Source: Haloterrigena alkaliphila (GTDB taxonomy: Archaea; Halobacteriota; Halobacteria; Halobacteriales; Natrialbaceae). From it: DNA of 64,000 nucleotides. Made by a program: the position numbers and the translations under genes. Position 1 is the first letter of the stretch; every line of letters begins with the position of its first letter. The notes beneath the pieces are model-generated. The model did no database searches. It saw only the letters and a list, made by a program, of their open reading frames with translations, and was not told the DNA's origin. Location: assembly GCF_017352155.2 (NCBI RefSeq), contig NZ_CP071462.1, positions 2,852,001 through 2,916,000 on the forward strand, read 5' to 3'. This document shows, in pieces, positions 51,773 to 61,230 of the stretch.

Positions 51773-52945
51773 TCAGTAGCCGAGGTCGAACGCCCAGTTT
51801 ACGGCGAGTGCACCGAACGTGATCGCGAACAGTCCGGCGAGGACGAGAAACGCGGTCCCCCAGCCGAACAGGTCGGCGAGCAGGCCGACGCCGACCGAGC
51901 CGGCGGAGCCGACGACGGTGTAGACCGTCCGGACGAGCCCGAAGCCGGCGCCGCGCTCGGCGTCGCCGAACTGATCGAGGAACCGCGGGTCGATCGCCGA
52001 GAAGAAACTCGAGCCGAATCCGGCCAGCAGGACGGCCACGCCGATCGTCGCGTCCGTCCGGCCAATCACCAGTCCGAAGAGTCCCAGGGCGCCCGCGAAC
52101 ATCGATCCGCCGATCGCGAGGTCGCGCCCGTACCGATCGGAGAACTCGCCGAGGACGAACTGTCCGACGGTGCGGACGACGAAGAACGCGGAGAAGGCGG
52201 TCCCGGCGAGCGTCGCCGAGTAGCCGAGGTGGTCGACGAAGAACGTCGGGAGGAAGGTAAGCAGTCCCTGCACGACGAACGTCCCGAGCATGGCGATCCC
52301 GAGCGTGAAGGCGACGGCGGGTCGGCCGACGAGTTCGAACAGCACTGCGAGATCGAACCGCTCCCGCATCGGCTGGGCGGGTCTTCGGGGTTCCGTGGGT
52401 CGGATCCGCCACGCGAACAGGGCGAACACCGGTAACCCGACGGCGAGTGCGAGCGCGAGCGCCGGCCGCCAGCCGTACCGTACGCCGACCCAGGCCGACG
52501 CGACGGGCGCGATTAGCCCGGCGAGGGGACCGCCGATCGAGTGGATCCCCACGGCGCGGCCGAGTTCGTCGTACGTCCGCGACAGCAGGGTCGTCGCGAC
52601 GGCGTAGTGCAGTCCCGCGACCAACCCGAGGACGATGGCGAGTGCGGCGAAGACGGGGAAGGCCGGCGCGAACGCGAGCAGGAGGCTCGCGATCGACGTC
52701 CCGCCGACGGCGACGAGGATGACCGGCTTCTCCCCGTACCGGTCGCTGAGGACGCCGCTGGGGAACTGCGAGAGGCCGTAGGCCAGCCACATTCCCGTCA
52801 GGGCGAACCCGATCGCCGTGTTCGAGACGTCGAACTCCGCGACGATGAAGGGGATGACCGGACTGATCGCCATCCGCGCGAAGTAGGTGACGAAAAAGGC
52901 GAGCAGACAGAGCGCGAGCACCGTCGTGCGATACTGCCAGCGCAT
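51773..52945 (-). CDS. MFS transporter
   Basis: 390 aa. Twelve membrane helices; loop-2 motif GVLSDRYGEKPVILVA near residue 65 and a second one GEFSDRYGRDLAIGG near residue 260. Family level only: sugar-phosphate/nitrate-type or drug efflux could fit. The protein starts MRWQYRTTVLALCLLAFFVTYFARMAISPV, so the first helix begins at once. It converges on the thiolase gene across the duplicated 35-bp segment. Confidence 0.85.
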   Translation of the reverse strand: MRWQYRTTVLALCLLAFFVTYFARMAISPVIPFIVAEFDVSNTAIGFALTGMWLAYGLSQFPSGVLSDRYGEKPVILVAVGGTSIASLLLAFAPAFPVFAALAIVLGLVAGLHYAVATTLLSRTYDELGRAVGIHSIGGPLAGLIAPVASAWVGVRYGWRPALALALAVGLPVFALFAWRIRPTEPRRPAQPMRERFDLAVLFELVGRPAVAFTLGIAMLGTFVVQGLLTFLPTFFVDHLGYSATLAGTAFSAFFVVRTVGQFVLGEFSDRYGRDLAIGGSMFAGALGLFGLVIGRTDATIGVAVLLAGFGSSFFSAIDPRFLDQFGDAERGAGFGLVRTVYTVVGSAGSVGVGLLADLFGWGTAFLVLAGLFAITFGALAVNWAFDLGY

Positions 52946-53074
52946 CTGAGTCTACACGCCGGTTTCTGCGAGACCCGTATAAGCCTCGTGACATCGGGAC
53001 GCGAATCGCTCGAGCGCGTCGCGACGGGTCGAACACCCGTGACGGTTTTCTCGGTCGCGTTCGTGAGTCGACGC

Positions 53075-54355
53075 ATGCGCACCGACCTCGAGTCCCGACT
53101 CCGCGAGCGCCAGACCGAGGACGGCTACCTGTTCCCCGACTACGCGGGCTACTGCTTCGCCGGCGTGCCGGACACGGTCGCCTCAGTGCTCGGCGTCGGC
53201 GGCGTCGCCGGTACTCGACGCCCGCTCCCCGACGACGTCCTCGCGAGCGTCGGCGACGACTACGACCGGGTGCTCGTCGTGCTGGTCGACGGCTTCGGCC
53301 TCGCGTTCTGGAAGCGCCACGGCCACCCGCTGCTCGAGCGACTCGAGGCCGCGGGAACCGTTTCGCCGCTGACGACGACCTCCCCCTCCGAGACGGCGGC
53401 GGCGCTGACCACCCTCCACACCGGTCGACTCCCGACGAGCCACGGCGTGCTGGGCTGGGACGTCTACGACCCGGTCGACGACGCCTCCTACGAGGCCTTC
53501 ACCGTCGAGGTTACGGAGGGCACCGAACCGGTCGACCGCGACCTGCAGGACGTCTTCGAGGGGGAGCCGATCTATCCCGCCCTCGAGGCGGCCGGTGTCG
53601 ACTGCCGACACATCGTGCCGTTCCCCGAAACGTACGACGGCGCGACCGCCCACACCTACGGCGGGGGCGACGACGGTCCAGAGTACTCGCTCGAGGGGTT
53701 CGAGTCGTCGCTCCGCGAGGCGTTTTCCACCGCGGACGATCCGGCGTACCTCTACGCCTACCTCCCGCAGATCGACACCGCCGCGCATTCCGCCGGCACC
53801 GAGAGCGACGAGTACCGGTCGACCGTCGCGGACACCCTGCAAACGGTCGAACGTGCGCTCGCCGGCCTCGCAACGGACGACCCCGCGGCCGCCGCGGAAA
53901 CGCTGGTCGTCGTAACCGTCGATCACGGCCACGTCGACACCGACGCGGACCGAACCGTCGACCTCGAGTCCTGGCCGACGGTGATGGACAACCTCGAGCG
54001 CTACGCGAACGGGGAGCCGGTCCGCTACGCCGGGAGTCCGCGGAACGCCCACCTCCACCTGCGGGACGGCGCGGGCGTCCGCGAGCGGATCCGGTCGGAA
54101 CTCGCCGACGCGCTCGACGCCCGCATCTTCACCGCCGACGAGGTCCGCGCTCGCAACCTGTTCGGCGACGGCGAGGAGAGCGAGACCTTCCGTCGCCGAC
54201 TCGGCGACCTCGTCGTCAGCCACCGCGACCAGGCGGTCTGGTACGGCAGCGATACGGAGAAACTCGAGTTGATCGGGATGCACGGGGGGCTCCACCCCGA
54301 CGAGATGCTGGTGCCGTTCGCCGCGAGTGATCTGTCATCGCTGGGACCGTCGTAG
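53075..54355 (+). CDS. alkaline-phosphatase-fold phosphodiesterase/nucleotide pyrophosphatase
   Basis: 426 aa from ATG at 53075. RVLVVLVDGFGLAFWKRHGHP carries the first metal-binding Asp; TTTSPSETAAALTTLHTG gives the nucleophile Ser/Thr loop; YLPQIDTAAHSAG and VVVTVDHGHVDTD provide the remaining His and Asp ligands. This set is typical of the type I phosphodiesterase/nucleotide pyrophosphatase family. The substrate is unknown; no signal peptide is seen, so a cytoplasmic role is likely. Confidence 0.87.
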   Translation: MRTDLESRLRERQTEDGYLFPDYAGYCFAGVPDTVASVLGVGGVAGTRRPLPDDVLASVGDDYDRVLVVLVDGFGLAFWKRHGHPLLERLEAAGTVSPLTTTSPSETAAALTTLHTGRLPTSHGVLGWDVYDPVDDASYEAFTVEVTEGTEPVDRDLQDVFEGEPIYPALEAAGVDCRHIVPFPETYDGATAHTYGGGDDGPEYSLEGFESSLREAFSTADDPAYLYAYLPQIDTAAHSAGTESDEYRSTVADTLQTVERALAGLATDDPAAAAETLVVVTVDHGHVDTDADRTVDLESWPTVMDNLERYANGEPVRYAGSPRNAHLHLRDGAGVRERIRSELADALDARIFTADEVRARNLFGDGEESETFRRRLGDLVVSHRDQAVWYGSDTEKLELIGMHGGLHPDEMLVPFAASDLSSLGPS

Positions 54356-54421
54356 CCGGCGTGCCACCGAAAAGCGGCGACCGATCGTCGGACCGTCCAG
54401 CGGTGGCGGTCGATCGAACCG

Positions 54422-54910
54422 TCAGTCGGTACAGTGATCGGCGTTCGATTTTGTCGTCGCGTCGAACGCGCCGTCCTCGAGGACGAACAGTTCTGTCGCC
54501 GGGCATGGGTCGTCGAACGACGAGGCCTCGAGTTCGACCGATCTCGCCTCGTCGTCGTCGACGGTTACGGTCGCCTCGTACTCGTCTCGGCCCCGCAGCA
54601 GGACGACCACGTGAGCGTCGGGATCGAGGTCGTAGCTCCCGTCGAACGAGAGCGTCTCCGAGGCCGATTCGATCTCGAGATCGACCCTGTGTCGTTGATC
54701 GGCGAGGTTCCAGAGCCGGACGCGGGAGGCCGGGTCGTCCGACCGCGTACCGATGGCCGACCGCGCGATCGGATCGTCCGGGTCCTCGGGGGGTTCGGGC
54801 GGCGTCTCGTCCGGACCGTTCTCCGCGGGCGCCGACTCGGCGGCCGAGAAACAGCCCGCGAGGGCGGCGCTCGAGGCGGCGGCGCCGGCGAGCAACGATC
54901 GACGGTTCAT
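54422..54910 (-). CDS. small Tat lipoprotein
   Basis: 162 aa. MNRRSLLAGAAASSAALAGC is a Tat lipoprotein signal with Cys20. An acidic proline-rich linker (PPEPPEDPDDP) leads to a beta-sandwich-like domain (VRLWNLADQRHRVDLEIESASETLSF...HVVVLLRGRDEYEATVTV) with two late cysteines. Resembles haloarchaeal surface lipoproteins of unknown role. Divergent from aroC. Confidence 0.78.
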   Translation of the reverse strand: MNRRSLLAGAAASSAALAGCFSAAESAPAENGPDETPPEPPEDPDDPIARSAIGTRSDDPASRVRLWNLADQRHRVDLEIESASETLSFDGSYDLDPDAHVVVLLRGRDEYEATVTVDDDEARSVELEASSFDDPCPATELFVLEDGAFDATTKSNADHCTD

Positions 54911-55026
54911 AGTGTGAACGGTTTTACACCACTCGGGGCAAAGACGCTTGGGGTATCACTGCAGCGCCGTCGGTGTCGGCACGGAATCACGTACCGCTAA
55001 GTGTCCCCGTCCCCGAGAGAGCCGTA

Positions 55027-56178
55027 ATGAACGGCAACCGCTTCGGTCGCCTCTTTCAGGTGACCACGTTCGGCGAGAGCCACGGCGAGGCGATGGGCTG
55101 TACCGTCTCGGGCTGCCCCGCCGGCCTCGAGCTCTCGGCGGAGGACATTCAGGAGGACCTGGATCGGCGCAAGCCGGGCCAGTCGATGATCACGACCAGC
55201 CGCGGCGAACCCGACGACGTCTCGATCGAGTCGGGGATTCAGGACGGCTACACGACGGGCACCCCGATCGGGATGGTCATCCAGAACAAGGACGCCCGCT
55301 CGGGCAAGTACGAGCCCTTCATCACCGCGCCGCGGCCGAGCCACGGCGACTTCACCTACTCGGCGAAGTTCGGCACGCGCAACTGGGGCGGCGGCGGCCG
55401 CTCGTCGGCCCGCGAGACGGTCAACTGGGTCGCGGCGGGCGCCATCGCGAAGAAACTCCTCGCGCGCGAGGGAATCGAACTCAAGGCCCACGTCAACCAG
55501 ATCGGCGACGTCGAAGCACCCGACGTGAGCTTCGACGAGATCCTCGAGCACTCCGAGGAGAACGACGTCCGGTGTGCCCACCCCGAGACCGCCGAAGAGA
55601 TGCAGGACCTGATCGCGGAGTACCAGGAGGAGGGCGACTCCATCGGCGGCAGCATTTACTTCGAGGCGCAGGGTGTCCCCGTCGGCCTCGGTGCACCGCG
55701 GTTCGACTCCCTCTCCGCACGACTCGGCCAGGCGATGATGGCCGTCCCGGCGACGACGGCCTTCGAGTTCGGACTGGGAACCGACGCCGCCGAGTGGACC
55801 GGCAAGGAGCGCAACGACGATTGGGAGTTCGATGACGAGGGCAACCCGACGCCGGTCGAGAACGACCACGGCGGCGTTCAGGGCGGCATCTCGAGCGGCG
55901 AGCCGATCTACGGCGAGGTCACGCTGCACGCGCCGACGTCGATTCCCAAGAGCCAGCAGACCGCCGACTGGGAGACGGGCGAACTCAAGGAAGAGCAGGT
56001 CATCGGCCGTCACGACCCCGTCCTGCCGCCCCGCGGTGTGCCCGTCGTCGAGGCGATGCTCGCCCTGACGCTGGTCGACTTCATGCTGCTGTCGGGCCGG
56101 ATCAACCCCGACCGCGTCGACGACCAGCCCGGGGAGTACGACACGGACTACCACCCGAGCAACCCGCGAAACGAGTAG
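55027..56178 (+). CDS. aroC: chorismate synthase
   Basis: 383 aa from ATG at 55027. FQVTTFGESHGEAMGCTVSGCPAG, RPSHGDFTYSAKFGTRNWGGGGRSSARET and HDPVLPPRGVPVVEAM are the three signature segments. It makes chorismate from EPSP with reduced FMN. With aroA and tyrA it gives the window three aromatic-pathway steps on separate transcription units. Confidence 0.97.
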   Translation: MNGNRFGRLFQVTTFGESHGEAMGCTVSGCPAGLELSAEDIQEDLDRRKPGQSMITTSRGEPDDVSIESGIQDGYTTGTPIGMVIQNKDARSGKYEPFITAPRPSHGDFTYSAKFGTRNWGGGGRSSARETVNWVAAGAIAKKLLAREGIELKAHVNQIGDVEAPDVSFDEILEHSEENDVRCAHPETAEEMQDLIAEYQEEGDSIGGSIYFEAQGVPVGLGAPRFDSLSARLGQAMMAVPATTAFEFGLGTDAAEWTGKERNDDWEFDDEGNPTPVENDHGGVQGGISSGEPIYGEVTLHAPTSIPKSQQTADWETGELKEEQVIGRHDPVLPPRGVPVVEAMLALTLVDFMLLSGRINPDRVDDQPGEYDTDYHPSNPRNE

Positions 56179-56537
56179 TCGGCGGTTTTCACGGTTTCGC
56201 AATTTCTTCGCGGTCGGCCGAACGGGATCGGTTCGGACTCGACCCGGCTATTCCGTCGTCGCAGGGGAGACGGATCGGCCGACGGCGGGCGGGCGAACCG
56301 ACTATATAATGGTTTATTCTCGTGCAATTCTGTCTTTCCGGTCGGTGTCGGACGCTGGCCGACCATTCATAAATAGAATCGATACCCTCGAATTTCTCGA
56401 ACTCTAACGGTCTTTCATGCCATATATTGTGTGGTTGTTCATTCTTCACGATAGATCTATGGTAATCTATAGCAAAGGCTTTAGTTCACGTAGAGCAAAA
56501 TCCCGGTACGGTCGGCCCACCGGCCACTGGTTTCACC
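56179..56537. other. 359-base AT-rich region before porA
   Basis: No gene. It is the most AT-rich long stretch in the right half. TATA-like GACTATATAATGG lies at about 56299-56311, GCCATATATTGTG near 56419, and ATCTATAGC near 56467. It probably holds a regulated promoter for porAB. Confidence 0.55.
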
Positions 56538-58442
56538 ATGAGCGACGACGAACTCATCTGGCGAATCGCAGGCGGTTCCGGAGACGGAATCGACTCGACG
56601 AGTCAGAACTTCGCCAAGGCGCTGATGCGCTCGGGGCTCGACGTGTTCACCCATCGGCACTATCCGTCGCGAATCCGCGGCGGCCACACCTACGTCGAGA
56701 TCCGGGCCGCAGACCGCGAGGTACAGTCACGGGGAGACGGCTACAACTTCCTGCTCTCGCTGGGCGACTCGTTCGCCCGGAACCCACAGGAGGAGGCCTA
56801 CTACGGGAACGAGGAGATCAAACCCCTCTCCGAGAACCTGGACGAGCTCCGCGAGGGCGGGATCATCGTCTACGACGAGGGGCTGATCGACGAGGAGGAC
56901 GTCGAGGCGATCAACCTCGAGGAGCGCGCCGAGGAGAACGACTGGCACGTCTTCCCCATGGACCTGCGCGGCCTCGCCAAAGAGCACGGGCGCGAGGTCA
57001 TGCGCAACACCGCCGGCGTCGGCGTCACAGCGGCGCTGCTGGACATGGAACTCGAGCACATCGAGGACCTCATGTCCGACGCCATGGGTGGGGAGATCCT
57101 CGAGGCGAACCTCGAGATCCTCCACGAGGCCTACGACACCGTCAACGAGGAGTACGACTTCGAGCACGATCTGCGTGCGCCGGAGGGCTCCCACGACACC
57201 GAGCAGGCGCTGCTGTCGGGCTCGAACGCGATCGCCTACGCCGCGATCGACGCCGGCTGTCGGTTCATCGCCGGCTACCCGATGACGCCGTGGACGGACG
57301 TGTTCACCATCCTCAGCCAGAACTTCCCCGACATGGGCGGCGTCTCCGAGCAGGTCGAGGACGAGATCGCCGCGGCCGCCCTCGCGGTCGGCGCGAGCCA
57401 CGCCGGCGTGAAGGCCATGTCCGGCTCTTCCGGCGGCGGCTTCGCCCTGATGTCCGAACCGCTCGGCCTCGCCGAGATGACCGAGACGCCGGTCGTGCTC
57501 GTCGAATCGATGCGCGCCGGCCCCTCGACGGGGATGCCGACGAAGCCCGAACAGGCCGACCTCGAGCACGTCCTCTACACGAGTCAGGGCGACTCCCAGC
57601 GCGTCGTCTTCGCGCCCGGGAACATCGAGGAGGCTTACGAGCAGACCCGACTGGCGTTCGACATCGCCTGGGACTACCAGATCCCGGCGATCGTCATCTA
57701 CGACCAGAAGCTCTCGGGCGAGAACGAGAACGTCGACGTCGAGTTCTTCGACCGCGAGCCCTCGCCGGACCTCGGCTCCACGTTGACGGAGGACGAACTG
57801 GCGGAGGCGGCCCACGACAACTCCGGGAAGTTCAAGCGGTTCAACTACGACGACGCCGAAAACGGCGTCGCACCCCGCTCGATCCCCGGCCAGAAGGGCG
57901 GCCGCTACCTCGCGACCGGGAACGAGCACAGCCCCGTCGGCCACATCAGCGAAGATCCCGACAACCGCGTCGCGCAGATGGAACGGCGCATCGAGAAACT
58001 CGAGTCGATCCGCGCGGAGCTTGACGAGGAACGGGACTCGACCCAGACCTACTTCGGTCCGGAAGACGCCGACTACGGCATCGTCACGTGGGGCTCCTCG
58101 CAGGGCGCCGTCGCGGAGGCCATCGAGCGCCTGAACGAGAACGGGCACTCGGTAAAGGGGATCAGCGTCTCCGACATGATGCCCTTCGCCGAACGGGAGG
58201 TGACGGAGTTCCTCGAGAGCGTCGACGAGGCGATGGTCGTCGAGATGAACGCGACCGCGCAGTTCCGCGGCCTGATCCAGAAGGAACTGGGTCGCTTCGG
58301 CGACAAGATGACCAGCCTGCTGAAGTTCAACGGCAACCCCTTCGAACCCGCCGAGATCGTCGAGGGGTACGAGGTCAATCTCGCCGACGAGGACCGTCAG
58401 CCGACCGCACAGGTGCGAATCGAACCCGCTGCAGGTGACTAA
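56538..58442 (+). CDS. porA: 2-oxoacid:ferredoxin oxidoreductase alpha subunit, pyruvate type (gamma-alpha fusion)
   Basis: 634 aa. The start SDDELIWRIAGGSGDGIDSTSQNFAKALMRSG and THRHYPSRIRGGHTYVEIR is the gamma domain (about 1-200). The alpha/pyrimidine domain follows (SNAIAYAAIDAGCRFIAGYPMTPWTDVFTIL, AVGASHAGVKAMSGSSGGGFALMSEPLGLAEMTETPVV) and domain II (VVWGSSQG-like IVTWGSSQGAVAEAI). The length and the WRIAGGSGDG start fit the pyruvate (Por) rather than the 2-oxoglutarate (Kor) type as I remember them. It oxidises pyruvate to acetyl-CoA with CoA and ferredoxin. Confidence 0.83.
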   Translation: MSDDELIWRIAGGSGDGIDSTSQNFAKALMRSGLDVFTHRHYPSRIRGGHTYVEIRAADREVQSRGDGYNFLLSLGDSFARNPQEEAYYGNEEIKPLSENLDELREGGIIVYDEGLIDEEDVEAINLEERAEENDWHVFPMDLRGLAKEHGREVMRNTAGVGVTAALLDMELEHIEDLMSDAMGGEILEANLEILHEAYDTVNEEYDFEHDLRAPEGSHDTEQALLSGSNAIAYAAIDAGCRFIAGYPMTPWTDVFTILSQNFPDMGGVSEQVEDEIAAAALAVGASHAGVKAMSGSSGGGFALMSEPLGLAEMTETPVVLVESMRAGPSTGMPTKPEQADLEHVLYTSQGDSQRVVFAPGNIEEAYEQTRLAFDIAWDYQIPAIVIYDQKLSGENENVDVEFFDREPSPDLGSTLTEDELAEAAHDNSGKFKRFNYDDAENGVAPRSIPGQKGGRYLATGNEHSPVGHISEDPDNRVAQMERRIEKLESIRAELDEERDSTQTYFGPEDADYGIVTWGSSQGAVAEAIERLNENGHSVKGISVSDMMPFAEREVTEFLESVDEAMVVEMNATAQFRGLIQKELGRFGDKMTSLLKFNGNPFEPAEIVEGYEVNLADEDRQPTAQVRIEPAAGD

Positions 58443-58444
58443 CA

Positions 58445-59380
58445 ATGAGTGCATTCAACGCGATCGGTGAGGAACGGGAGATCGACCGGGACGAGTACAC
58501 CCCCGGTGTCGAACCGCAGCCGACCTGGTGTCCGGGCTGTGGGGACTTCGGCGTCCTGAAGTCGCTGAAACAGGCCCTGCCCGAAGTCGGGAAGACGCCC
58601 GAGGAGGTGCTGACCGTCACCGGAATCGGCTGTTCCGGCAAACTGAACAGCTACCTGGACACGTACGGCTTCCACACGATTCACGGCCGCTCGCTGCCCG
58701 TCGCCCGGGCCGCGAAGCTCGCGAATCCGGAACTCGAGGTCATCGCCGCCGGCGGCGACGGCGACGGCTACGGGATCGGCGGCAACCACTTCATCCACAC
58801 GGCCCGGGAGAACCACGACATCACGTACATCGTGTTCAACAACGAGATATTCGGCCTGACGAAGGGCCAGACCTCGCCCACGAGCCCGAAGGGCCACAAG
58901 TCCAAGACCCAGCCCTCGGGCAGCGCGAAGACGCCGCTGCGGCCGCTTTCGACGTCGCTGAACGCCGGCGCGAGCTACGTCGCTCGCACCGCCGCGGTCA
59001 ACCCGAACCAGGCCAAGGAGATCATCAAGGAGGCCATCGAGCACGACGGCTTCGCGCACATCGACTTCCTGACCCAGTGTCCGACCTGGAACAAGGACGC
59101 CCGCCAGTACGTCCCCTATATCGACGTCCAGGAGTCCGACGACTACGACTTCGACGTCCACGACCGCGCGGAAGCCGCCGAGATGATGCGCGAGACCGAG
59201 GACGTCCTCAACGAGGGGACCGTCCTGACGGGCCGCTACTACGTCGAGGACGACCGTCCCTCCTACTCGCAGGAGAAACACGCCGTCGGCGAGATGCCCG
59301 ACCAGCCGCTGGCCGAGCGCTACTTCGACGACGACGCCGAGTGGGAGCGCAGCTACGACCTGCTCGAGCGGCACACGTAA
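58445..59380 (+). CDS. porB: 2-oxoacid:ferredoxin oxidoreductase beta subunit, pyruvate type
   Basis: 311 aa, two bases after porA. Cluster cysteines in WCPGCGDFG and GIGCSGK with CPTW further on. The thiamine-diphosphate and Mg site is in GGDGDGYGIGGNHFIHTARENHDITYIVFNNEIFGLTKGQTSP. It binds TPP and a 4Fe-4S cluster and completes the enzyme with porA. The acidic C-terminal part from residue 235 is usual in haloarchaeal forms. Confidence 0.88.
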   Translation: MSAFNAIGEEREIDRDEYTPGVEPQPTWCPGCGDFGVLKSLKQALPEVGKTPEEVLTVTGIGCSGKLNSYLDTYGFHTIHGRSLPVARAAKLANPELEVIAAGGDGDGYGIGGNHFIHTARENHDITYIVFNNEIFGLTKGQTSPTSPKGHKSKTQPSGSAKTPLRPLSTSLNAGASYVARTAAVNPNQAKEIIKEAIEHDGFAHIDFLTQCPTWNKDARQYVPYIDVQESDDYDFDVHDRAEAAEMMRETEDVLNEGTVLTGRYYVEDDRPSYSQEKHAVGEMPDQPLAERYFDDDAEWERSYDLLERHT

Positions 59381-59436
59381 CCGGTCGGCGGGGCGGTCCG
59401 CGATCGCTGACCGAACGATGTTGCCGCGTTTCGCCG

Positions 59437-60600
59437 CTAGTCGCAGTCGACCTCGACGGATTCTGCCACCGACAGCGCCGTCTCGCGATCGACCGTCGCA
59501 GTCGCGAAGACGTAGTACGTCCGCTCCTCGCAGGCCCACTCGACGATCGTGCCGAGGTCGCTCTCGACGATCGTGCCGGAGACGCCGTCGACGGTGACCG
59601 TCTCGCCCTCGAGCGCGAACGGACGGGGACCGTTGCAGGCGCCGATCCGGATCGACTCGCCGACGGACGCGTCGCCGGCGTACCTGCCCGAGACCTCCCG
59701 GAGATCGTTCGCGTACGGGTAATCGACGACGGCGGCCCCGGCGCGCTCGAAGCGTTCGGGGACGTGCGTCGGCTCCGCCATCTCGACGCCCGCCGCGGCT
59801 TCGGCGTCGGCGGGCGACTCGTACCGCTCGAGGTACGGGAAGACGTGCTCCTCGACGAGCGCGTCGGCGGGCGGCTCGTACGCGAACAGCTCGTCGTCGA
59901 CCGGTTCGTTCAGCGAGAGCGACGTGGAGACCGCGTCGAAGTCGGCCTCGTCCGTCTCGACGACCTGTTTGACCGGGAACAGCGTCTCCCGGTCGAACCA
60001 GACGTCGATCCGCTCGACGGACTGCTGTAACTCGCTGTCCTCGCGCTCCTCGGTCTCGAGCGGGATCACGAACTCGGTGTTCCCGACGAGGACGCCGATC
60101 GAGCGTTCGACGGTCTCGGACGGCGGGGGATCGAACCGGACGCGGTAGACCGACCGCCCGTCGAGGGTCGCCTCCCCGCCGACCCGCGCCTCGAGCTGGT
60201 CGAAGTACGTCGTCGTCTCGCCGTAGAGGTACTCGATGTGGCTCTCGCCGCTCATCTCGGAGTCCATCACCGCCACCCGGTTTCGCTCGAGGTCGTGAAA
60301 CCAGGCCCGCTCCCCGTCGTCGACGTTCCGAAACGTCCTGTCGTCGTTGCGGCCCTCGACGTATGTCTCGCCGGTGAGCCGCGCCGTGATCTCGTCCGTC
60401 GTGGTGGTCGTCGTTCCGTCCCGTTCGACCGTCGTCTCGACCGTCGCGATCATCGTCTCCGGTCGGTCGAGGTCGGCCAGCCTCGCCTCGAGGTCCGCGT
60501 CCGTCGTCCCCTCGCCGTCGTCGCCGACGGATAGACAGCCCGCCACCGCCGTCGCCGCCCCGCATCCGAGCCCGACGAATTTTCGACGTGTCGGTTCCAT
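59437..60600 (-). CDS. Tat lipoprotein with LolA-like fold
   Basis: 387 aa. MEPTRRKFVGLGCGAATAVAGC has the twin arginine and lipobox Cys22. Strand-rich middle part (TMIATVETTVERDGTTTTTTDEITARL, VYRVRFDPPPSE, IDVWFDRETLFPVKQVVETDEADF) then FAYEPPADALVEE, the same ordering as the lipoprotein at 47346. The C-terminal domain carries two cysteines (IGACNGPRPF, VEWACEERTYYVFATA). Surface lipoprotein of unknown ligand. Confidence 0.77.
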   Translation of the reverse strand: MEPTRRKFVGLGCGAATAVAGCLSVGDDGEGTTDADLEARLADLDRPETMIATVETTVERDGTTTTTTDEITARLTGETYVEGRNDDRTFRNVDDGERAWFHDLERNRVAVMDSEMSGESHIEYLYGETTTYFDQLEARVGGEATLDGRSVYRVRFDPPPSETVERSIGVLVGNTEFVIPLETEEREDSELQQSVERIDVWFDRETLFPVKQVVETDEADFDAVSTSLSLNEPVDDELFAYEPPADALVEEHVFPYLERYESPADAEAAAGVEMAEPTHVPERFERAGAAVVDYPYANDLREVSGRYAGDASVGESIRIGACNGPRPFALEGETVTVDGVSGTIVESDLGTIVEWACEERTYYVFATATVDRETALSVAESVEVDCD

Positions 60601-60698
60601 ACGTCAACACCGTCACCCATTCGACAAATCAATTGTTATTCGTCCGATACTCTCTCACGGAACGCGGCGGCCGGCCGGTTCGGCGGCGGCGATCGTGA

Positions 60699-61019
60699 TC
60701 AGTCGCGGTTCCCCGTCCCGAATCCGCCGGCGAACAGCTTCGAGACGTAGCTCAACGCGAGCAACGCGACGATCAGGCCGCCGAGCGCGTACGGGTGGAA
60801 CCCGAACCGGATCTCGCGAACGCCGTAGGCGACGACGAGCACCCCCATGAGGAGGGCGGTGCCGCCGGCCCACCGGGCGACGTAGGCCGGATCGACCGAC
60901 TCGTCGTAGTTCGCGTGGAGGTCGACCCGGCCGCGGAACGCGATGAGGGATCCCAGTCCGAGAATGAGCAGCCCACAGAACACCCAGACGGCGCCGCTGA
61001 TCACGTGCGGATCGACCAT
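60699..61019 (-). CDS. small integral membrane protein, 106 aa
   Basis: Three to four hydrophobic segments: AVWVFCGLLILGLGSLIAF, WAGGTALLMGVLVVAYGV, ALGGLIVALLALSYVSKLF. A loop VDLHANYDESVDPAYVARW lies between the first two. Similar haloarchaeal membrane proteins exist, with no known function. Upstream bases 61020-61230 hold the promoter side shared with the Lrp-type regulator, which is divergent. Confidence 0.7.
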   Translation of the reverse strand: MVDPHVISGAVWVFCGLLILGLGSLIAFRGRVDLHANYDESVDPAYVARWAGGTALLMGVLVVAYGVREIRFGFHPYALGGLIVALLALSYVSKLFAGGFGTGNRD

Positions 61020-61183
61020 GTCGTTCGCCGGAACTGCGTCGGGCGGGCGAATAAGTCCGACGATCCCACCGCTAACTGACGGCGATCACGATTTATCGGG
61101 GGTTATATCTATGTATTGATACGTATTCGGGCGCTGGCGCCCGATTCACGCCAGCAGCGGATCGTTCGCCGGCGTACCGGTCG

Positions 61184-61207
61184 TTTTCGTATACAAAAGA
61201 TATTTTT
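61184..61207 (+). promoter_or_regulatory. AT-rich promoter with GTATAC palindrome before the Lrp gene
   Basis: TTTTCGTATACAAAAG centres on GTATAC, and GATATTTTT follows at about 61199-61207, roughly 27 bases before the ATG at 61231. The latter suits a TATA element for a leaderless mRNA; the former is a likely binding site for the Lrp-type protein itself. Confidence 0.5.
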
Positions 61208-61230
61208 CCGTCCGAGCAAAAGAGAGTAGC

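Noticed and set aside
56727-58454. 575-codon open frame on the minus strand opposite porA
   Set aside because: Shadow of porA; no recognisable domain, while porA has all family motifs.
58439-60616. 725-codon open frame on the minus strand across porB and the lipoprotein gene
   Set aside because: It spans a convergent gene boundary and reads as Arg/Gly-rich sequence; both true genes are clear in other frames.
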